Assembly: GCA_959602045.1 (NCBI GenBank)
Contig: CAUGRT010000002.1
Span: 1-64,000, forward strand
DNA length: 64,000 bases
Origin: an uncultured Clostridia bacterium
Lineage (GTDB): Bacteria; Bacillota; Clostridia; UBA1381
Reading direction: 5' to 3'
The position numbers were made by a program, and so were the translations under genes. Positions within the stretch are counted from its first letter, which is position 1. Each line of letters starts with the position of its first letter. The notes beneath the pieces are model-generated. The model was not told the origin of the DNA, searched no databases, and saw only the letters and a program-made list of their open reading frames with translations. Shown in pieces: positions 1 to 7,750 of the stretch.

Positions 1-4
1 TATA

Positions 5-169
5 TCATCTTGGAGGTCTCGTAAAGACTTTACACAAAATTCGGGGTTGACTCTTACTCAAACATTTGCAGTACGCACCGCCGTACTGTGTGATTACAAT
101 ATTCGCCAATCTCGGATTAGGATTCTTGATTTTAATCGGGTATTCTAAGAATTTATTATAACTAAACAT
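5..169 (-). pseudogene. cotJC: truncated cotJC (spore coat manganese-catalase-like protein), N-terminus only
   Basis: The first ~31 codons read as the conserved CotJC start (MFSYNKFLEYPIKIKNPNPR, then LANIVITQYGG). After that the frame becomes unrelated sequence and stops at codon 55, whereas the family is about 190 residues with a di-manganese catalase fold. The ATG overlaps the end of cotJB, as expected for the cotJABC operon. The break lies near 70-76, inside a 7-bp inverted repeat (69-75 and 82-88). Sequence beyond the break does not read as CotJC in any frame, so this looks like an insertion or rearrangement junction rather than a point frameshift. The element responsible lies mostly outside the window. 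CotJC identity is firm; the cause of the break is inferred. Confidence 0.75.
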
Positions 170-434
170 TGCAATTCCCCTCCTTTTCCCAAGGCCACGG
201 CGAATCCAGCCAATTGAAGCTTTCCGGAGATGCCGTGTTAAATGGCGTCAACGGGCCGTATGCTTGCTCAAATTCACATCTTAGCGTCTTTACCTTGCTT
301 ACCAGGTCCTTAAACAACTCAAATGCCTTTTTATCCCCCGGATGGGTATCAAGATAAAGCAACATGTCATATGCCGCAAAATTATAGCATTGAATCTGTT
401 TTAATAAATCATTTCTGGATTGCGTCTGTTCCAT
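162..434 (-). CDS. cotJB: spore coat protein CotJB
   Basis: This 90-residue protein matches the CotJB family in length and in its conserved pattern: an N-terminal helix ending in LLKQIQCYNFAAYDMLLYLDTHP, followed by a Pro/Trp-rich tail with the DSPWPWEKEG motif. CotJB is a component of the inner spore coat or forespore surface, encoded with CotJA and CotJC and made in the mother cell. The start is the ATG that overlaps the cotJA stop by one base (TGATG), with GGAGGG eight bases upstream. It therefore appears translationally coupled to cotJA. Nothing is missing in this gene even though the downstream partner cotJC is broken. Confidence 0.88.
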   Translation of the reverse strand: MEQTQSRNDLLKQIQCYNFAAYDMLLYLDTHPGDKKAFELFKDLVSKVKTLRCEFEQAYGPLTPFNTASPESFNWLDSPWPWEKEGNCNV

Positions 435-628
435 CAAACAATCCCTCCTTCACTCTTGCATACCTTCCCATACTCCTCCATGGTCAAGTCCAATTCAGGG
501 AATAATGAGCCCCTCTCAAGTGCCTTACACGGTTCATAGGTGCATCCCATGTTCTGTATCGGTACAAAAGCATAACCTACACATCCGCAGGATGCCTCTG
601 ACGCACAAGGTGTTATCGTTTCAGACAT
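434..628 (-). CDS. cotJA: spore coat associated protein CotJA
   Basis: A 64-residue protein with the CotJA signature: a short Cys-rich head, then YAFVPIQNMG and the helix LERGSLFPELDLTMEEYG. CotJA is a small coat-associated protein encoded first in the cotJABC operon; its biochemical role is not established beyond coat assembly. The ATG is preceded by AAGGAG at good spacing. A mother-cell sigma-E-like promoter lies about 35-60 bases upstream (662-691). The Cys-rich stretch near residues 8-16 (CASEASCGC) is typical of clostridial members. Confidence 0.88.
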   Translation of the reverse strand: MSETITPCASEASCGCVGYAFVPIQNMGCTYEPCKALERGSLFPELDLTMEEYGKVCKSEGGIV

Positions 629-661
629 ATATATTCACTCCTTAATTTTTATTTTTACAGG

Positions 662-691
662 AATATATGATCCTGTATTATCATAATATGT
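662..691 (-). promoter_or_regulatory. sigma-E-like promoter for the cotJ operon
   Basis: On the minus strand ACATATT (685-691) and CATATATT (662-669) are separated by 15 bases. This resembles the sigma-E consensus (an ATA-containing -35, about 14-15 bases, then CATA at -10), and sigma-E is known to drive cotJ in Bacillus. The -10 overlaps a small ACAGGA/TCCTGT inverted repeat. The match is by eye only. Confidence 0.5.
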
Positions 692-716
692 AGTTTAGGA
701 AAAAATGCAACCGAAA

Positions 717-765
717 TCAAAAAAATACCCGAACAGCTTACAATCCGCAAGCGGTTCGGGTATTT
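717..765 (-). terminator. intrinsic terminator after ssrA
   Basis: AAATACCCGAAC (723-734) pairs with GTTCGGGTATTT (754-765), a 12-bp stem. On the minus strand the hairpin is followed by a run of T (717-725 read in reverse). It lies immediately downstream of the tmRNA 3' CCA end. Confidence 0.85.
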
Positions 766-771
766 AAAATT

Positions 772-1122
772 TGGTGGAGCTGAGGAGAATCGAACTCCTG
801 TCCGAAAACAAATCCCCTCGGATTTCTCCGAGCGCAGGTTATGCTTTACATTCCCTTTGTCAACACTCCATAACCAAAGCTATGACATCAGTAGTTCCTG
901 ATTCATGGAAGGAGCCGGAACACTCTCCAACGCACGTTCACCACTGGTATGTGCCTCAGCCTATGCCGTGGTACTCATAGGGGAGACATACTGCCGTTTA
1001 GGCAGCAGCTAATTCGTAATCGTTAGCGTTTATTTTTAAAAGTTGAGCCTTTGGAAAGCGGTTGACTCGTCCGCTGCTCGCTGTCCGAGATTCATCATCC
1101 CCGTCGAAGCCATTGCAGCCCC
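772..1122 (-). ncRNA. ssrA: transfer-messenger RNA (tmRNA)
   Basis: Read on the minus strand this 351-nt RNA begins GGGGCTGCAATGGCTTCGAC and ends with the acceptor-arm sequence CAGCTCCACCA, so the tRNA-like ends pair (GGGGCTG with CAGCTCC). A T-arm of the tRNA-Ala type (GTTCGATTC) precedes the 3' end. The messenger part near 1010-1045 encodes a proteolysis tag ending NANDYELAAA followed by a TAA stop; the exact resume codon was not fixed. It rescues stalled ribosomes with SmpB and marks nascent chains for degradation. The downstream hairpin terminator and upstream consensus promoter make it a single-gene transcription unit. The plus-strand open frames here are artefacts of the RNA gene. Confidence 0.96.
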
Positions 1123-1171
1123 GTATAAAATACTTGAATCTGTATAAAAAACTTATAATTCAAGTATTCAC

Positions 1172-1200
1172 AGTATATCACAATTATATTCAAAATGCAA
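1172..1200 (-). promoter_or_regulatory. housekeeping promoter for ssrA
   Basis: On the minus strand TTGCAT (1195-1200), a 17-base spacer and TATACT (1172-1177) form a near-consensus sigma-A promoter. The leader between it and the mature tmRNA 5' end contains a 10-bp inverted repeat (ATACTTGAAT at 1130-1139 with ATTCAAGTAT at 1158-1167), possibly a 5' processing structure. Confidence 0.75.
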
Positions 1201-1232
1201 GCCTATATTTACGATACTTTGTAAATTTTTTA

Positions 1233-1586
1233 TTAAGCGCCATCCTGTAAATCATCAGAACGTTCATATAATATATACAACGCATGCTTGATAAATTCCT
1301 TTGACGGCAAATCCAGTCCCCGGTAAAGATGAATGACATCCTCATCGGTCATACGGCTGTACTGCTCACTTCCATCCTCCGAAATCTCCTTTAACGTGTC
1401 CGAAAAAGAAATATGATATAAATGACACAGCCGCTCAAACGAGTCAATATCAATCTTGCTCTTTCCGCGCTCCCAACTGCTGATATTCTGAGACGTCTTA
1501 TTAATATATTCGGAAACTTGAGCCTGACTTAAATTTGCCGCAATTCTTGCGTTTTTCAATGTAAAGCCTAATTTTTTATAATTCAT
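1233..1586 (-). CDS. XRE-family helix-turn-helix transcriptional regulator
   Basis: A 117-residue protein with an N-terminal Cro/C1-type helix-turn-helix domain over about residues 8-62, including ARIAANLSQAQVSEYINKTS and the ISSWERGKSKIDIDSFERL recognition/turn pattern. The remaining 50 residues are acidic and helical, with no second recognisable domain, and could serve in dimerisation or ligand sensing. It is monocistronic, divergent from the secreted protein at 1972, and has its own good promoter upstream. What it regulates is unknown; the divergent gene and itself are the obvious candidates. Confidence 0.85.
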   Translation of the reverse strand: MNYKKLGFTLKNARIAANLSQAQVSEYINKTSQNISSWERGKSKIDIDSFERLCHLYHISFSDTLKEISEDGSEQYSRMTDEDVIHLYRGLDLPSKEFIKHALYILYERSDDLQDGA

Positions 1587-1902
1587 AACTACGGACTCCC
1601 TTCACAAGCTTTCGGATTCAAGACACTCGTCCTGCTCTCTGTGCCGCAAAACACTTTTTCTTCTGTATTCGTCATTATATCATATTTTTTCAAGAAAATC
1701 AAATTTTATTTCACACCTATTTAATGGGTTTTAATGAAATTTATATGTATTTCAATATTTTTATCAAATATTATTTTACGGGATTTTAGCGCTTTTAGAA
1801 AACATTCCGATTATTTTTGAACATATTTACCAAAAATATGGGGTTGTTTTATATGAAGCTTACAAATAAAGTTAGAAAAATGAAGAATTTATGAATAGAT
1901 TA
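1587..1902. other. divergent intergenic region between XRE regulator and secreted protein gene
   Basis: About 385 bases separate the two start codons. I see no gene. It holds the regulator's promoter on the minus strand (1674-1702), a very AT-rich middle section, and on the plus strand the strong promoter at 1903-1931. No convincing operator palindrome was found by eye. Confidence 0.6.
1674..1702 (-). promoter_or_regulatory. sigma-A promoter for the XRE regulator
   Basis: On the minus strand TTGATT (1697-1702) is followed after 17 bases by a perfect TATAAT (1674-1679), about 90 bases upstream of the start codon. Confidence 0.7.
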
Positions 1903-1931
1903 TTGACAAATTAAATTTGATATGGTATGAT
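1903..1931 (+). promoter_or_regulatory. consensus sigma-A promoter for the 1972 gene
   Basis: A perfect -35 TTGACA (1903-1908), a 17-base spacer and TATGAT (1926-1931) lie 41 bases upstream of the ATG at 1972. With the strong GAAAGGTGG ribosome-binding site this predicts high constitutive expression unless repressed. Confidence 0.82.
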
Positions 1932-1971
1932 ACATACATCAAATAAAAAAACAAGAAAGGTGGGTTTCGAA

Positions 1972-2667
1972 ATGAAACTTAACAAGAAAATTTTTTGTGC
2001 TGCACTTGCTGCGGCTATGTCTCTTTCTTCAGTAGCAGCTTTGGCAGCTGTTCCTGTACCGAAGGATCACGTTCAGGCTTTTATTTATGCTGAGAAGTAT
2101 TTTGATGAAGGTCTTTACTATGAAGCAAAGGAAGAGTTGAATCATATAGCTGATGGAACATGCTATTATGACAACACTTACTATGAGTATGAGGCTAACA
2201 AGCTTTCAGTATGGCAGAAGAAAGTTGACGAGAGAATCATCGACTGGGAAATCACAGAAGTTTTCATGGCTGTAGAAAAAGCTTATGATGCTAATGATGT
2301 TTTAGCTGCAAGAACTGCACTGGCTGCATTGCAGACAGGCGGTAAGTATGAATTCTACTTAAACTACTGGGAGAACGAAGCTGTAAAGGCTTGGGCTGAT
2401 ACACTTTCAAAGATTGCTACAGAGGATCAGGCAATCGTAATTGTTGAAAAGCAGATTGGTAAGCTTTGGGATCCGACACTTTACTACTCAGTAGTAGCTG
2501 CTAACGGTGGTTGGGATGTATACATTAAGTCCTGCGACACATACCACAATGTAGATTGCTATCACGTAGATGGTAAGACAGGCGCTATGTATCAGGATGT
2601 TATTGACTGGAACGGCAATCCGGCATCCAGCTTCGAGTACAGAAATAACGCTCCGGACGCACTTTAA
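1972..2667 (+). CDS. secreted protein of unknown function with a weak PepSY-like C-terminus
   Basis: A 231-residue protein with a classical Sec signal peptide (KLNKK basic end, Ala-rich core, likely cleavage after ALAA near residue 23). The mature part is rich in Tyr, Glu and Ala. Residues ~30-60 form an alpha-helical TPR-like segment (AEKYFDEGLYYEAKEEL) and a second helical repeat lies at ~95-130. The last ~70 residues (from TEDQAIVIVEKQIG to YHVDGKTGAMY) resemble a PepSY-type fold, which in other proteins inhibits peptidases or binds ligands; that link is tentative. I chose the ATG at 1972 because it carries the signal peptide and an RBS; the upstream start would precede them. It is transcribed alone from a near-consensus promoter and closed by a terminator. 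Confidence 0.8.
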   Translation: MKLNKKIFCAALAAAMSLSSVAALAAVPVPKDHVQAFIYAEKYFDEGLYYEAKEELNHIADGTCYYDNTYYEYEANKLSVWQKKVDERIIDWEITEVFMAVEKAYDANDVLAARTALAALQTGGKYEFYLNYWENEAVKAWADTLSKIATEDQAIVIVEKQIGKLWDPTLYYSVVAANGGWDVYIKSCDTYHNVDCYHVDGKTGAMYQDVIDWNGNPASSFEYRNNAPDAL

Positions 2668-2685
2668 TTTTGTAAATTATATTGC

Positions 2686-2721
2686 TAAAAACACCGTAAA
2701 TGTATATTTGCGGTGTTTTTT
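2686..2721 (+). terminator. intrinsic terminator after the secreted protein gene
   Basis: AAAACACCGTAAAT pairs with ATTTGCGGTGTTTT (one G-U pair) and is followed by a T run, starting about 20 bases after the stop codon at 2667. Confidence 0.85.
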
Positions 2722-2747
2722 AGATTTATGTGATGGGGAAACGAAAT

Positions 2748-4184
2748 ATGAAAAAATTTTTTAAAGGTTTGATTTTCTGTATTATATTCTTCGGAATTGG
2801 CTTAAATACTGCATTTTCAGATGAATTAAATGAAAAAAATTCTCATTTTTCCATTTATGCGGTAGAATCAGAGCTTGCATTTTCTGGCGATATGGTATAT
2901 AATATGTACGTAAGACCTTTTGTGTACGATGGTTCCAGTTATATCCCACTGCGCAACGCGGTGGAAAGTCTGGGGGGAGCTGTCAGCTATGACGGGAATA
3001 CCAATTCTGTTAGCTGTCAGTATCAAGGAAAAAACTTTGAAATCGGTATGATAGATAGTCGAATCCGCGTGTATGATAATACGTCTTTTATCAAGATAAG
3101 AGATTTATGCAATGCACTCGGAATTGATATTGCATGGTATGATGGAATCATTGTGATCTCTGATAACAATATGACATTATCCGAGCATGAGGTCGCTGAA
3201 TATAAAGACAGGCTGTGGTATAACGGTTATGAGGATAAATATCTGAGCGAAATTCATTCTGTTGTATATCCATATGAAGTATACTCATATGATACGATGA
3301 TTGAAGATATTCGGGAGCTTCAAAAAATGTATCCGCAGCTTATCTCTGTGTACAGTATTGGAAAAAGCGCCGAAGGGCGCGATATGACAGCATTTAACTT
3401 AGGAAAGGGGGATAAAAAAATTATTCTTTGTGGTGCAATGCATGCAAGAGAATATATCGCAACCATTTTCTTGATGTATATGGCAGATCGGTATGCATAC
3501 GGTTATGTAAAGGATGAATCAATAGACGGGTATAGTATTCGGAAAGCATTGGAGGAGGTGACTTTTGTCATCGTACCGATGATGAATCCCGATGGAACAA
3601 ACATCGTTCAGAACGGCTTTAGCGCCGCTCAGAACCCTGAAGCGGTTGCAGCAATGCCTATAACCGAATGGGGTGGAAATTACGACTGGAGTTCCTGGAA
3701 AGCCAATGCAAGGGGCGTTGATCTGAATCGAAACTACCCTATTGACTGGGGCACAACCAGTAAAGAACAGCCATCCTCCGCCGGCTATGCAGGGCCATAT
3801 GAAAACAGCGAACCTGAAACGCAGGCAATGGTTCGGTTGATTGATGAAACGGATTTCACAATTTTAGCATCATTCCATTCACAGGGGGAAGTAATTTATT
3901 GGATGGATACCATATGCGGTTATGAGCTTTTGGAAAAATTTTCTCCATATATCGACCGTATTTGTAACGAAACCGGATATATGAAAATGCCGGCAAGCTC
4001 GGACGACAGTCCACATGGATTCTTAACCGACTATGTACGGTGTTCAAAGCAAAAAATGGCTATGACCATCGAATTGTGCGAATATGTCGGAAATTATCCT
4101 TATCCGGAATATGACTTTGATAGTGTAAAGGGTTCTATCGACAAAATCGGTCTGATATTGGCAGATATTTCTCAAGCTTTATAA
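2748..4184 (+). CDS. secreted M14-family zinc carboxypeptidase with copper-amine-oxidase-N-like domain
   Basis: A 478-residue protein with an N-terminal signal peptide. Residues ~45-140 resemble the copper amine oxidase N-terminal domain (YVRPFVYDGSSYIPLRNAVE pattern), a common clostridial surface module without catalytic role. From ~175 a peptidase M14 domain shows the zinc ligands H232 and E235 (MHARE), the substrate-site NPDGTN and RGVDLNRNYP motifs, a later zinc His in SFHSQG, and the catalytic Glu in TIELCEY. M14 enzymes of this group cleave C-terminal residues or gamma-D-glutamyl-diaminopimelate bonds in peptidoglycan stem peptides; which applies here is not decidable. Start ATG 2748 was chosen because it begins the signal peptide behind GGGG; in-frame starts at 2730 and 2733 are possible. 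Confidence 0.9.
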   Translation: MKKFFKGLIFCIIFFGIGLNTAFSDELNEKNSHFSIYAVESELAFSGDMVYNMYVRPFVYDGSSYIPLRNAVESLGGAVSYDGNTNSVSCQYQGKNFEIGMIDSRIRVYDNTSFIKIRDLCNALGIDIAWYDGIIVISDNNMTLSEHEVAEYKDRLWYNGYEDKYLSEIHSVVYPYEVYSYDTMIEDIRELQKMYPQLISVYSIGKSAEGRDMTAFNLGKGDKKIILCGAMHAREYIATIFLMYMADRYAYGYVKDESIDGYSIRKALEEVTFVIVPMMNPDGTNIVQNGFSAAQNPEAVAAMPITEWGGNYDWSSWKANARGVDLNRNYPIDWGTTSKEQPSSAGYAGPYENSEPETQAMVRLIDETDFTILASFHSQGEVIYWMDTICGYELLEKFSPYIDRICNETGYMKMPASSDDSPHGFLTDYVRCSKQKMAMTIELCEYVGNYPYPEYDFDSVKGSIDKIGLILADISQAL

Positions 4185-4216
4185 TCGGGGCTGTAATAGA
4201 GAAAGGACGATGCCTA

Positions 4217-4453
4217 ATGAAAATTCACAAAAGATTATATACATATATCAATAATGAAAATATATCATTGGAGAAAATATCAATTCTCACCAATATAGCA
4301 GAAAAAAGGCTGGTACAGATTTTCGCAAAGGACGACTGTGAAATGAGTCTTGATGAATATATCGCCGTTTGCAAAGCGTTGAATGTGCCTACTGATTACT
4401 TTTATGATGAACATGAAAAAAACGAAAAACGATCGCCGGTAATGGCAAGATAA
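4217..4453 (+). CDS. small XRE-like helix-turn-helix protein
   Basis: A 78-residue protein whose residues ~5-60 fit a minimal Cro/C1-type DNA-binding domain: a first helix, SLEKISILTNIAEKRLVQIF as helix-turn-helix, and a helix ending in ALNVPTDYFYDE. No other domain is present; the tail is basic. It follows the carboxypeptidase by 32 bases with an AAAGGA ribosome-binding site, so the two are probably co-transcribed and end together at the terminator at 4468. Its target is unknown. Confidence 0.75.
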   Translation: MKIHKRLYTYINNENISLEKISILTNIAEKRLVQIFAKDDCEMSLDEYIAVCKALNVPTDYFYDEHEKNEKRSPVMAR

Positions 4454-4467
4454 CAAAAGAAAACGAC

Positions 4468-4497
4468 AAAGGGTGCGGAACAATTCCGCACCCTTTA
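4468..4497. terminator. bidirectional terminator between convergent genes
   Basis: AAAGGGTGCGGAA (4468-4480) pairs with TTCCGCACCCTTT (4484-4496) around a 3-base loop. It serves the plus-strand HTH gene and the minus-strand rfbB, whose stop is at 4499. Confidence 0.85.
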
Positions 4498-4498
4498 A

Positions 4499-5515
4499 CT
4501 ATCCCCTATTTCCATACATTTTTTTATAATACTCTTGATATTCTCCGCTGACAATGCGTTCCCACCACGGTTTATGATCCAGATACCACTGTACCGTCTT
4601 GACAATTCCATCCTCAAACTTGGTTTCCGGCAGCCAACCCAACTCATTATGGATTTTTGTCGGATCAATTGCATAGCGCAAATCATGACCCTTGCGGTCA
4701 GCGACATAAGTAATCAGACTTTCCGGCTTTTTGAGAATCTTCAAAATCATCTTGACGATTTCAATATTCGTTTTTTCATTGTGACCACCGATATTGTAAA
4801 CCTCGCCCACTTTACCATTGTGAATAATCAAGTCAATCGCCTTACAGTGATCCTCCACATAAAGCCAATCGCGCACATTTAAGCCTTGTCCGTATACCGG
4901 TAGCGGCTTATCGGCAAGTGCATTGGCAATCATCAGTGGAATCAGCTTTTCCGGGAAATGATACGGTCCATAGTTATTGGAGCAGCGTGAGATCGTGATC
5001 GGCAATCCATAAGTACGATAATATGCCTGCACCAACAAATCAGCGCTCGCCTTGGACGCACTGTACGGACTGGAGGTATGAATTGGTGTTTCCTCCGTAA
5101 AGAACAAATCCGGTCTGTCCAACGGTAAATCGCCGTATACCTCATCCGTCGAAACCTGATGATAGCGCTTGATTCCATATTTCCGGCAAGCGTCCATCAA
5201 GACCTGCGTTCCCATAATATTGGTCTGCAAGAAAATCTCCGGATTTTCTATTGAGCGGTCAACATGTGACTCAGCCGCAAAATTCACAACAATATCCGGT
5301 TTCTCTGCCTCAAAAGCCGCATAAACTGCCTTTCTGTCTGCAATATCCGCCTTAATGAACGTAATATGATCCAAAATCGGTTCCAATGTTTCCAGATTCC
5401 CGGCATAGGTCAGCTTGTCCAAAACAATGATATGATCTTCGGGATATTTTTTCACCATATAATGTGTAAAATTACTCCCGATAAATCCGGCTCCGCCTGT
5501 GATTAGTATATTCAT
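4499..5515 (-). CDS. rfbB: dTDP-glucose 4,6-dehydratase
   Basis: A 338-residue extended short-chain dehydrogenase. It has the NAD-binding GGAGFIGSN near residue 7, TDE (123-125, catalytic Asp-Glu of RmlB), and the YxxxK pair Y151/K155 in YSASK. It converts dTDP-glucose to dTDP-4-keto-6-deoxyglucose in the cytoplasm and is the last gene of the polysaccharide locus. Partners rfbC and rfbD for rhamnose are not in the window, so the product probably feeds the aminotransferase at 6475. The start at 5515 follows GGAGATTAAA; an upstream in-frame ATG at 5527 sits inside that ribosome-binding region. The 20 bases at the start are identical to those at 16489. Confidence 0.95.
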   Translation of the reverse strand: MNILITGGAGFIGSNFTHYMVKKYPEDHIIVLDKLTYAGNLETLEPILDHITFIKADIADRKAVYAAFEAEKPDIVVNFAAESHVDRSIENPEIFLQTNIMGTQVLMDACRKYGIKRYHQVSTDEVYGDLPLDRPDLFFTEETPIHTSSPYSASKASADLLVQAYYRTYGLPITISRCSNNYGPYHFPEKLIPLMIANALADKPLPVYGQGLNVRDWLYVEDHCKAIDLIIHNGKVGEVYNIGGHNEKTNIEIVKMILKILKKPESLITYVADRKGHDLRYAIDPTKIHNELGWLPETKFEDGIVKTVQWYLDHKPWWERIVSGEYQEYYKKMYGNRG

Positions 5516-5594
5516 TTTAATCTCCATTCCGCTGCCTTGAGCAGCACAAATTTTGCACGAAAAAGAAGCAATTTACCTGCATTTCATTTTCGCA

Positions 5595-6461
5595 TTAATC
5601 CTCCAATAAAGACAATAAATATTGTCCGTAATCCGTCATTTTTAAGTCCTCGCCCAGTTTTTTCAGCTGTCCGTCATCAATAAAACCGCGCCGCCACGCA
5701 ATTTCCTCCAGACAGGATATGTAAAACCCCTGCATTTCCTGAACCGTCTGCACAAACTCACTCGCCTTGAGCATTCCGGAAGGCGTTCCCGTATCCAGCC
5801 ATGCCATACCGCGCTGCATCAGCTGAACGTCCAAAGTACCGCGTTTTAGGTATTCGTTATTGACTGCGGTAATTTCCACTTCCCCCCGTGCAGAAGGCTC
5901 GACATTCTTCGCAATTTCAATAACGTCATTGTTATAAAAATACAATCCCGGAACCGCATAGTTTGACTTCGGCTTTTGGGGTTTTTCTTCGATAGAGATC
6001 ACCTTGTTGTTTCCGTCAAACTCTACCACACCGAACGCCGTCGGATTTTTTACAGCATAGCCAAAAATCACCGCACCTTTTAACCGTTCCTGTGCATTCA
6101 TCAAAACCCTGGTAAAATCTTTTCCGTAAAAGATATTATCCCCCAGAATCAGACACACATCGTCATCTCCGATAAATTCCTCACCCAGAATAAATGCCTG
6201 TGCCAATCCCTTCGGTTCCGGCTGAACCTTGTATTGCAGTGAAATGCCGAGCTTTGAGCCATCGCCCAAAAGCTCTTCATAAACCGGAGTATCTGTCGGT
6301 GTGGATATAATCAATATCTCCCGAATCCCTGCCAGCAACAATGCCGATAGCGGATAATAGATCATCGGCTTATCATAAATCGGCAGCAGTTGTTTTGACG
6401 TCACCTTTGTCATTGGATACAAGCGCGTTCCGCGCCCTCCTGCTAAGATAATACCTTTCAT
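5595..6461 (-). CDS. rfbA: glucose-1-phosphate thymidylyltransferase
   Basis: 288 residues, the normal RmlA length. The N-terminal nucleotidyltransferase signature [13 protein letters not shown] (residues 6-18), the [11 protein letters not shown] sugar-binding motif, and LGDNIFYG (with the metal-binding Asp) are all intact. It makes dTDP-glucose from glucose-1-phosphate and dTTP, the substrate of the adjacent rfbB product. The gene lies between the aminotransferase and rfbB with short gaps, consistent with one transcript. Confidence 0.96.
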   Translation of the reverse strand: MKGIILAGGRGTRLYPMTKVTSKQLLPIYDKPMIYYPLSALLLAGIREILIISTPTDTPVYEELLGDGSKLGISLQYKVQPEPKGLAQAFILGEEFIGDDDVCLILGDNIFYGKDFTRVLMNAQERLKGAVIFGYAVKNPTAFGVVEFDGNNKVISIEEKPQKPKSNYAVPGLYFYNNDVIEIAKNVEPSARGEVEITAVNNEYLKRGTLDVQLMQRGMAWLDTGTPSGMLKASEFVQTVQEMQGFYISCLEEIAWRRGFIDDGQLKKLGEDLKMTDYGQYLLSLLED

Positions 6462-6474
6462 TTTTTAATCCCTC

Positions 6475-7572
6475 TCATCTCATAATAATATCACAAATTC
6501 TATCCACATCCTCCAATGTCAGATCAGCATAAAGCGGCAAAGTCAGCACCTGTTCCGATGCTTTCTTGGCAATCGGCGTTTCTTGGATTTTGAACTTCCC
6601 CTTATAACATTCAAATTCATTGGTAATCGGATAGAAATATTTTCTTGCAAAAATATTTTCCTGCCCCAGTAGCTCTGCAACTTCATCTCTTGATTTGCCG
6701 AATCTCTCTTTATCAAACAGCACCGGAAAATACGCATAATTATGGGTAACTCCCTGTTGCGGATGCCACGGTGTAACGCCCGAAATATTTTTCAAGCGCT
6801 CAATGTAATGCTCCACAACTCTTTTTCGCTTTGCAATCTCTCCATCAACATGCCGTAAATTGCATAACCCCATTGCTGCCTGAAATTCATTCATCTTGGC
6901 ATTTCCGGCAATCTCCGGATAACTTTCCGCATTCTCCATTCCGAAATTTTTCTGTATCCGCAGCGCGTCGGTCAGTGTACCGTCATGATATGCCACGCAT
7001 CCGCCCTCGATGGTATTAAATACTTTTGTCGCATGGAAACTAAACATGGCAGCATCCCCGAATGATGCAATTCCACGATTCCCCACACGCACTCCAAAGG
7101 TATGCGCCGCATCATAAATGACCTTTAAATGATGTTTTTGTGCAATTCGCTCAATTGCCTCCACGTCACATGCATTCCCATATACATGAACCGGAAGAAT
7201 CGCACTTGTTTTCTCTGTAATGAGATTTTCTATTTGATTCACATCAATGGTATAGTCATCCGGATTAATGTCGCAAAAAACCGGCGTTAATCCGTTTCTT
7301 ACTATTGCCTGGGTGGTAGAAGCAAACGTAAACGGCGTAGTAATAACCTCTCCCGTAAGCTTCATAGCGGCAATGACCGCCTCCAGCGCAAGATGTCCGT
7401 TTGTGAATAAGGATATATTGGGCACCGACAAATAATCGCAAAGCTTGTCCTGTAATTCATTATGCTTCGCTCCCATATTTGTCAGCCACCGAGATTCCCA
7501 TAAATCCCGTATTTCTTCTATGTACTCATCAAATTCCGGCATTGATGACCGTGTTACATTAATCCTTTTCAT
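6475..7572 (-). CDS. VioA-like dTDP-4-keto-6-deoxyglucose aminotransferase (DegT/DnrJ/EryC1/StrS family)
   Basis: 365 residues of the PLP-dependent sugar aminotransferase family. The PLP lysine is K183 in FHATKVFNTIEGG and the pyridine-binding Asp is D154 in VIYDAAH. The start pattern (WESRWLTNMG, then SLFTNGHLALEA) resembles the group that aminates C4 of dTDP-4-keto-6-deoxyglucose to give dTDP-4-amino-4,6-dideoxyglucose (viosamine type), rather than the FdtB/QdtB C3 group. No 3,4-ketoisomerase, which a C3 pathway would need, occurs in the locus. With rfbA and rfbB just downstream it likely forms a three-gene sugar-nucleotide block. Family certain; C4 regiochemistry inferred. Confidence 0.88.
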   Translation of the reverse strand: MKRINVTRSSMPEFDEYIEEIRDLWESRWLTNMGAKHNELQDKLCDYLSVPNISLFTNGHLALEAVIAAMKLTGEVITTPFTFASTTQAIVRNGLTPVFCDINPDDYTIDVNQIENLITEKTSAILPVHVYGNACDVEAIERIAQKHHLKVIYDAAHTFGVRVGNRGIASFGDAAMFSFHATKVFNTIEGGCVAYHDGTLTDALRIQKNFGMENAESYPEIAGNAKMNEFQAAMGLCNLRHVDGEIAKRKRVVEHYIERLKNISGVTPWHPQQGVTHNYAYFPVLFDKERFGKSRDEVAELLGQENIFARKYFYPITNEFECYKGKFKIQETPIAKKASEQVLTLPLYADLTLEDVDRICDIIMR

Positions 7573-7707
7573 TTTTATATTTCAATCCTTTATTTTTATC
7601 TGCCCTATCTATAATTCCTCATTAACTCATTTTCAATAATCGCTTAATGCACCATTTTCATTCATTCAAGAAGACTATTAATTCTATGTTTATAACATCA
7701 CATTAGA

Positions 7708-7746
7708 ATTTCGATGAGCCGCACCATATTTGTTGCGGCTCATCGA
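7708..7746 (-). terminator. strong hairpin after the ACP gene (possible terminator or attenuator)
   Basis: TTCGATGAGCCGCA pairs with TGCGGCTCATCGAA across a short AT-rich loop, starting five bases past the ACP stop codon. On the minus strand the following bases are only moderately T-rich, so termination may be partial. It would separate the acyl module from the downstream sugar-nucleotide genes or set their ratio. Confidence 0.6.
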
Positions 7747-7750
7747 ATAT

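Noticed and set aside
771..980. Open frame on the plus strand of 69 codons
   Set aside because: It lies within the tmRNA gene and is explained by the RNA's sequence on the opposite strand.
4499..7572. Possible dTDP-rhamnose pathway
   Set aside because: rfbC and rfbD are absent from the window, and the aminotransferase next door offers another use for the rfbA/rfbB product.
6475..7572. Assignment of the aminotransferase to the 3-amino (FdtB/QdtB) class
   Set aside because: No 3,4-ketoisomerase gene is present and the N-terminal pattern fits the C4-aminating group better, though this is not proven.
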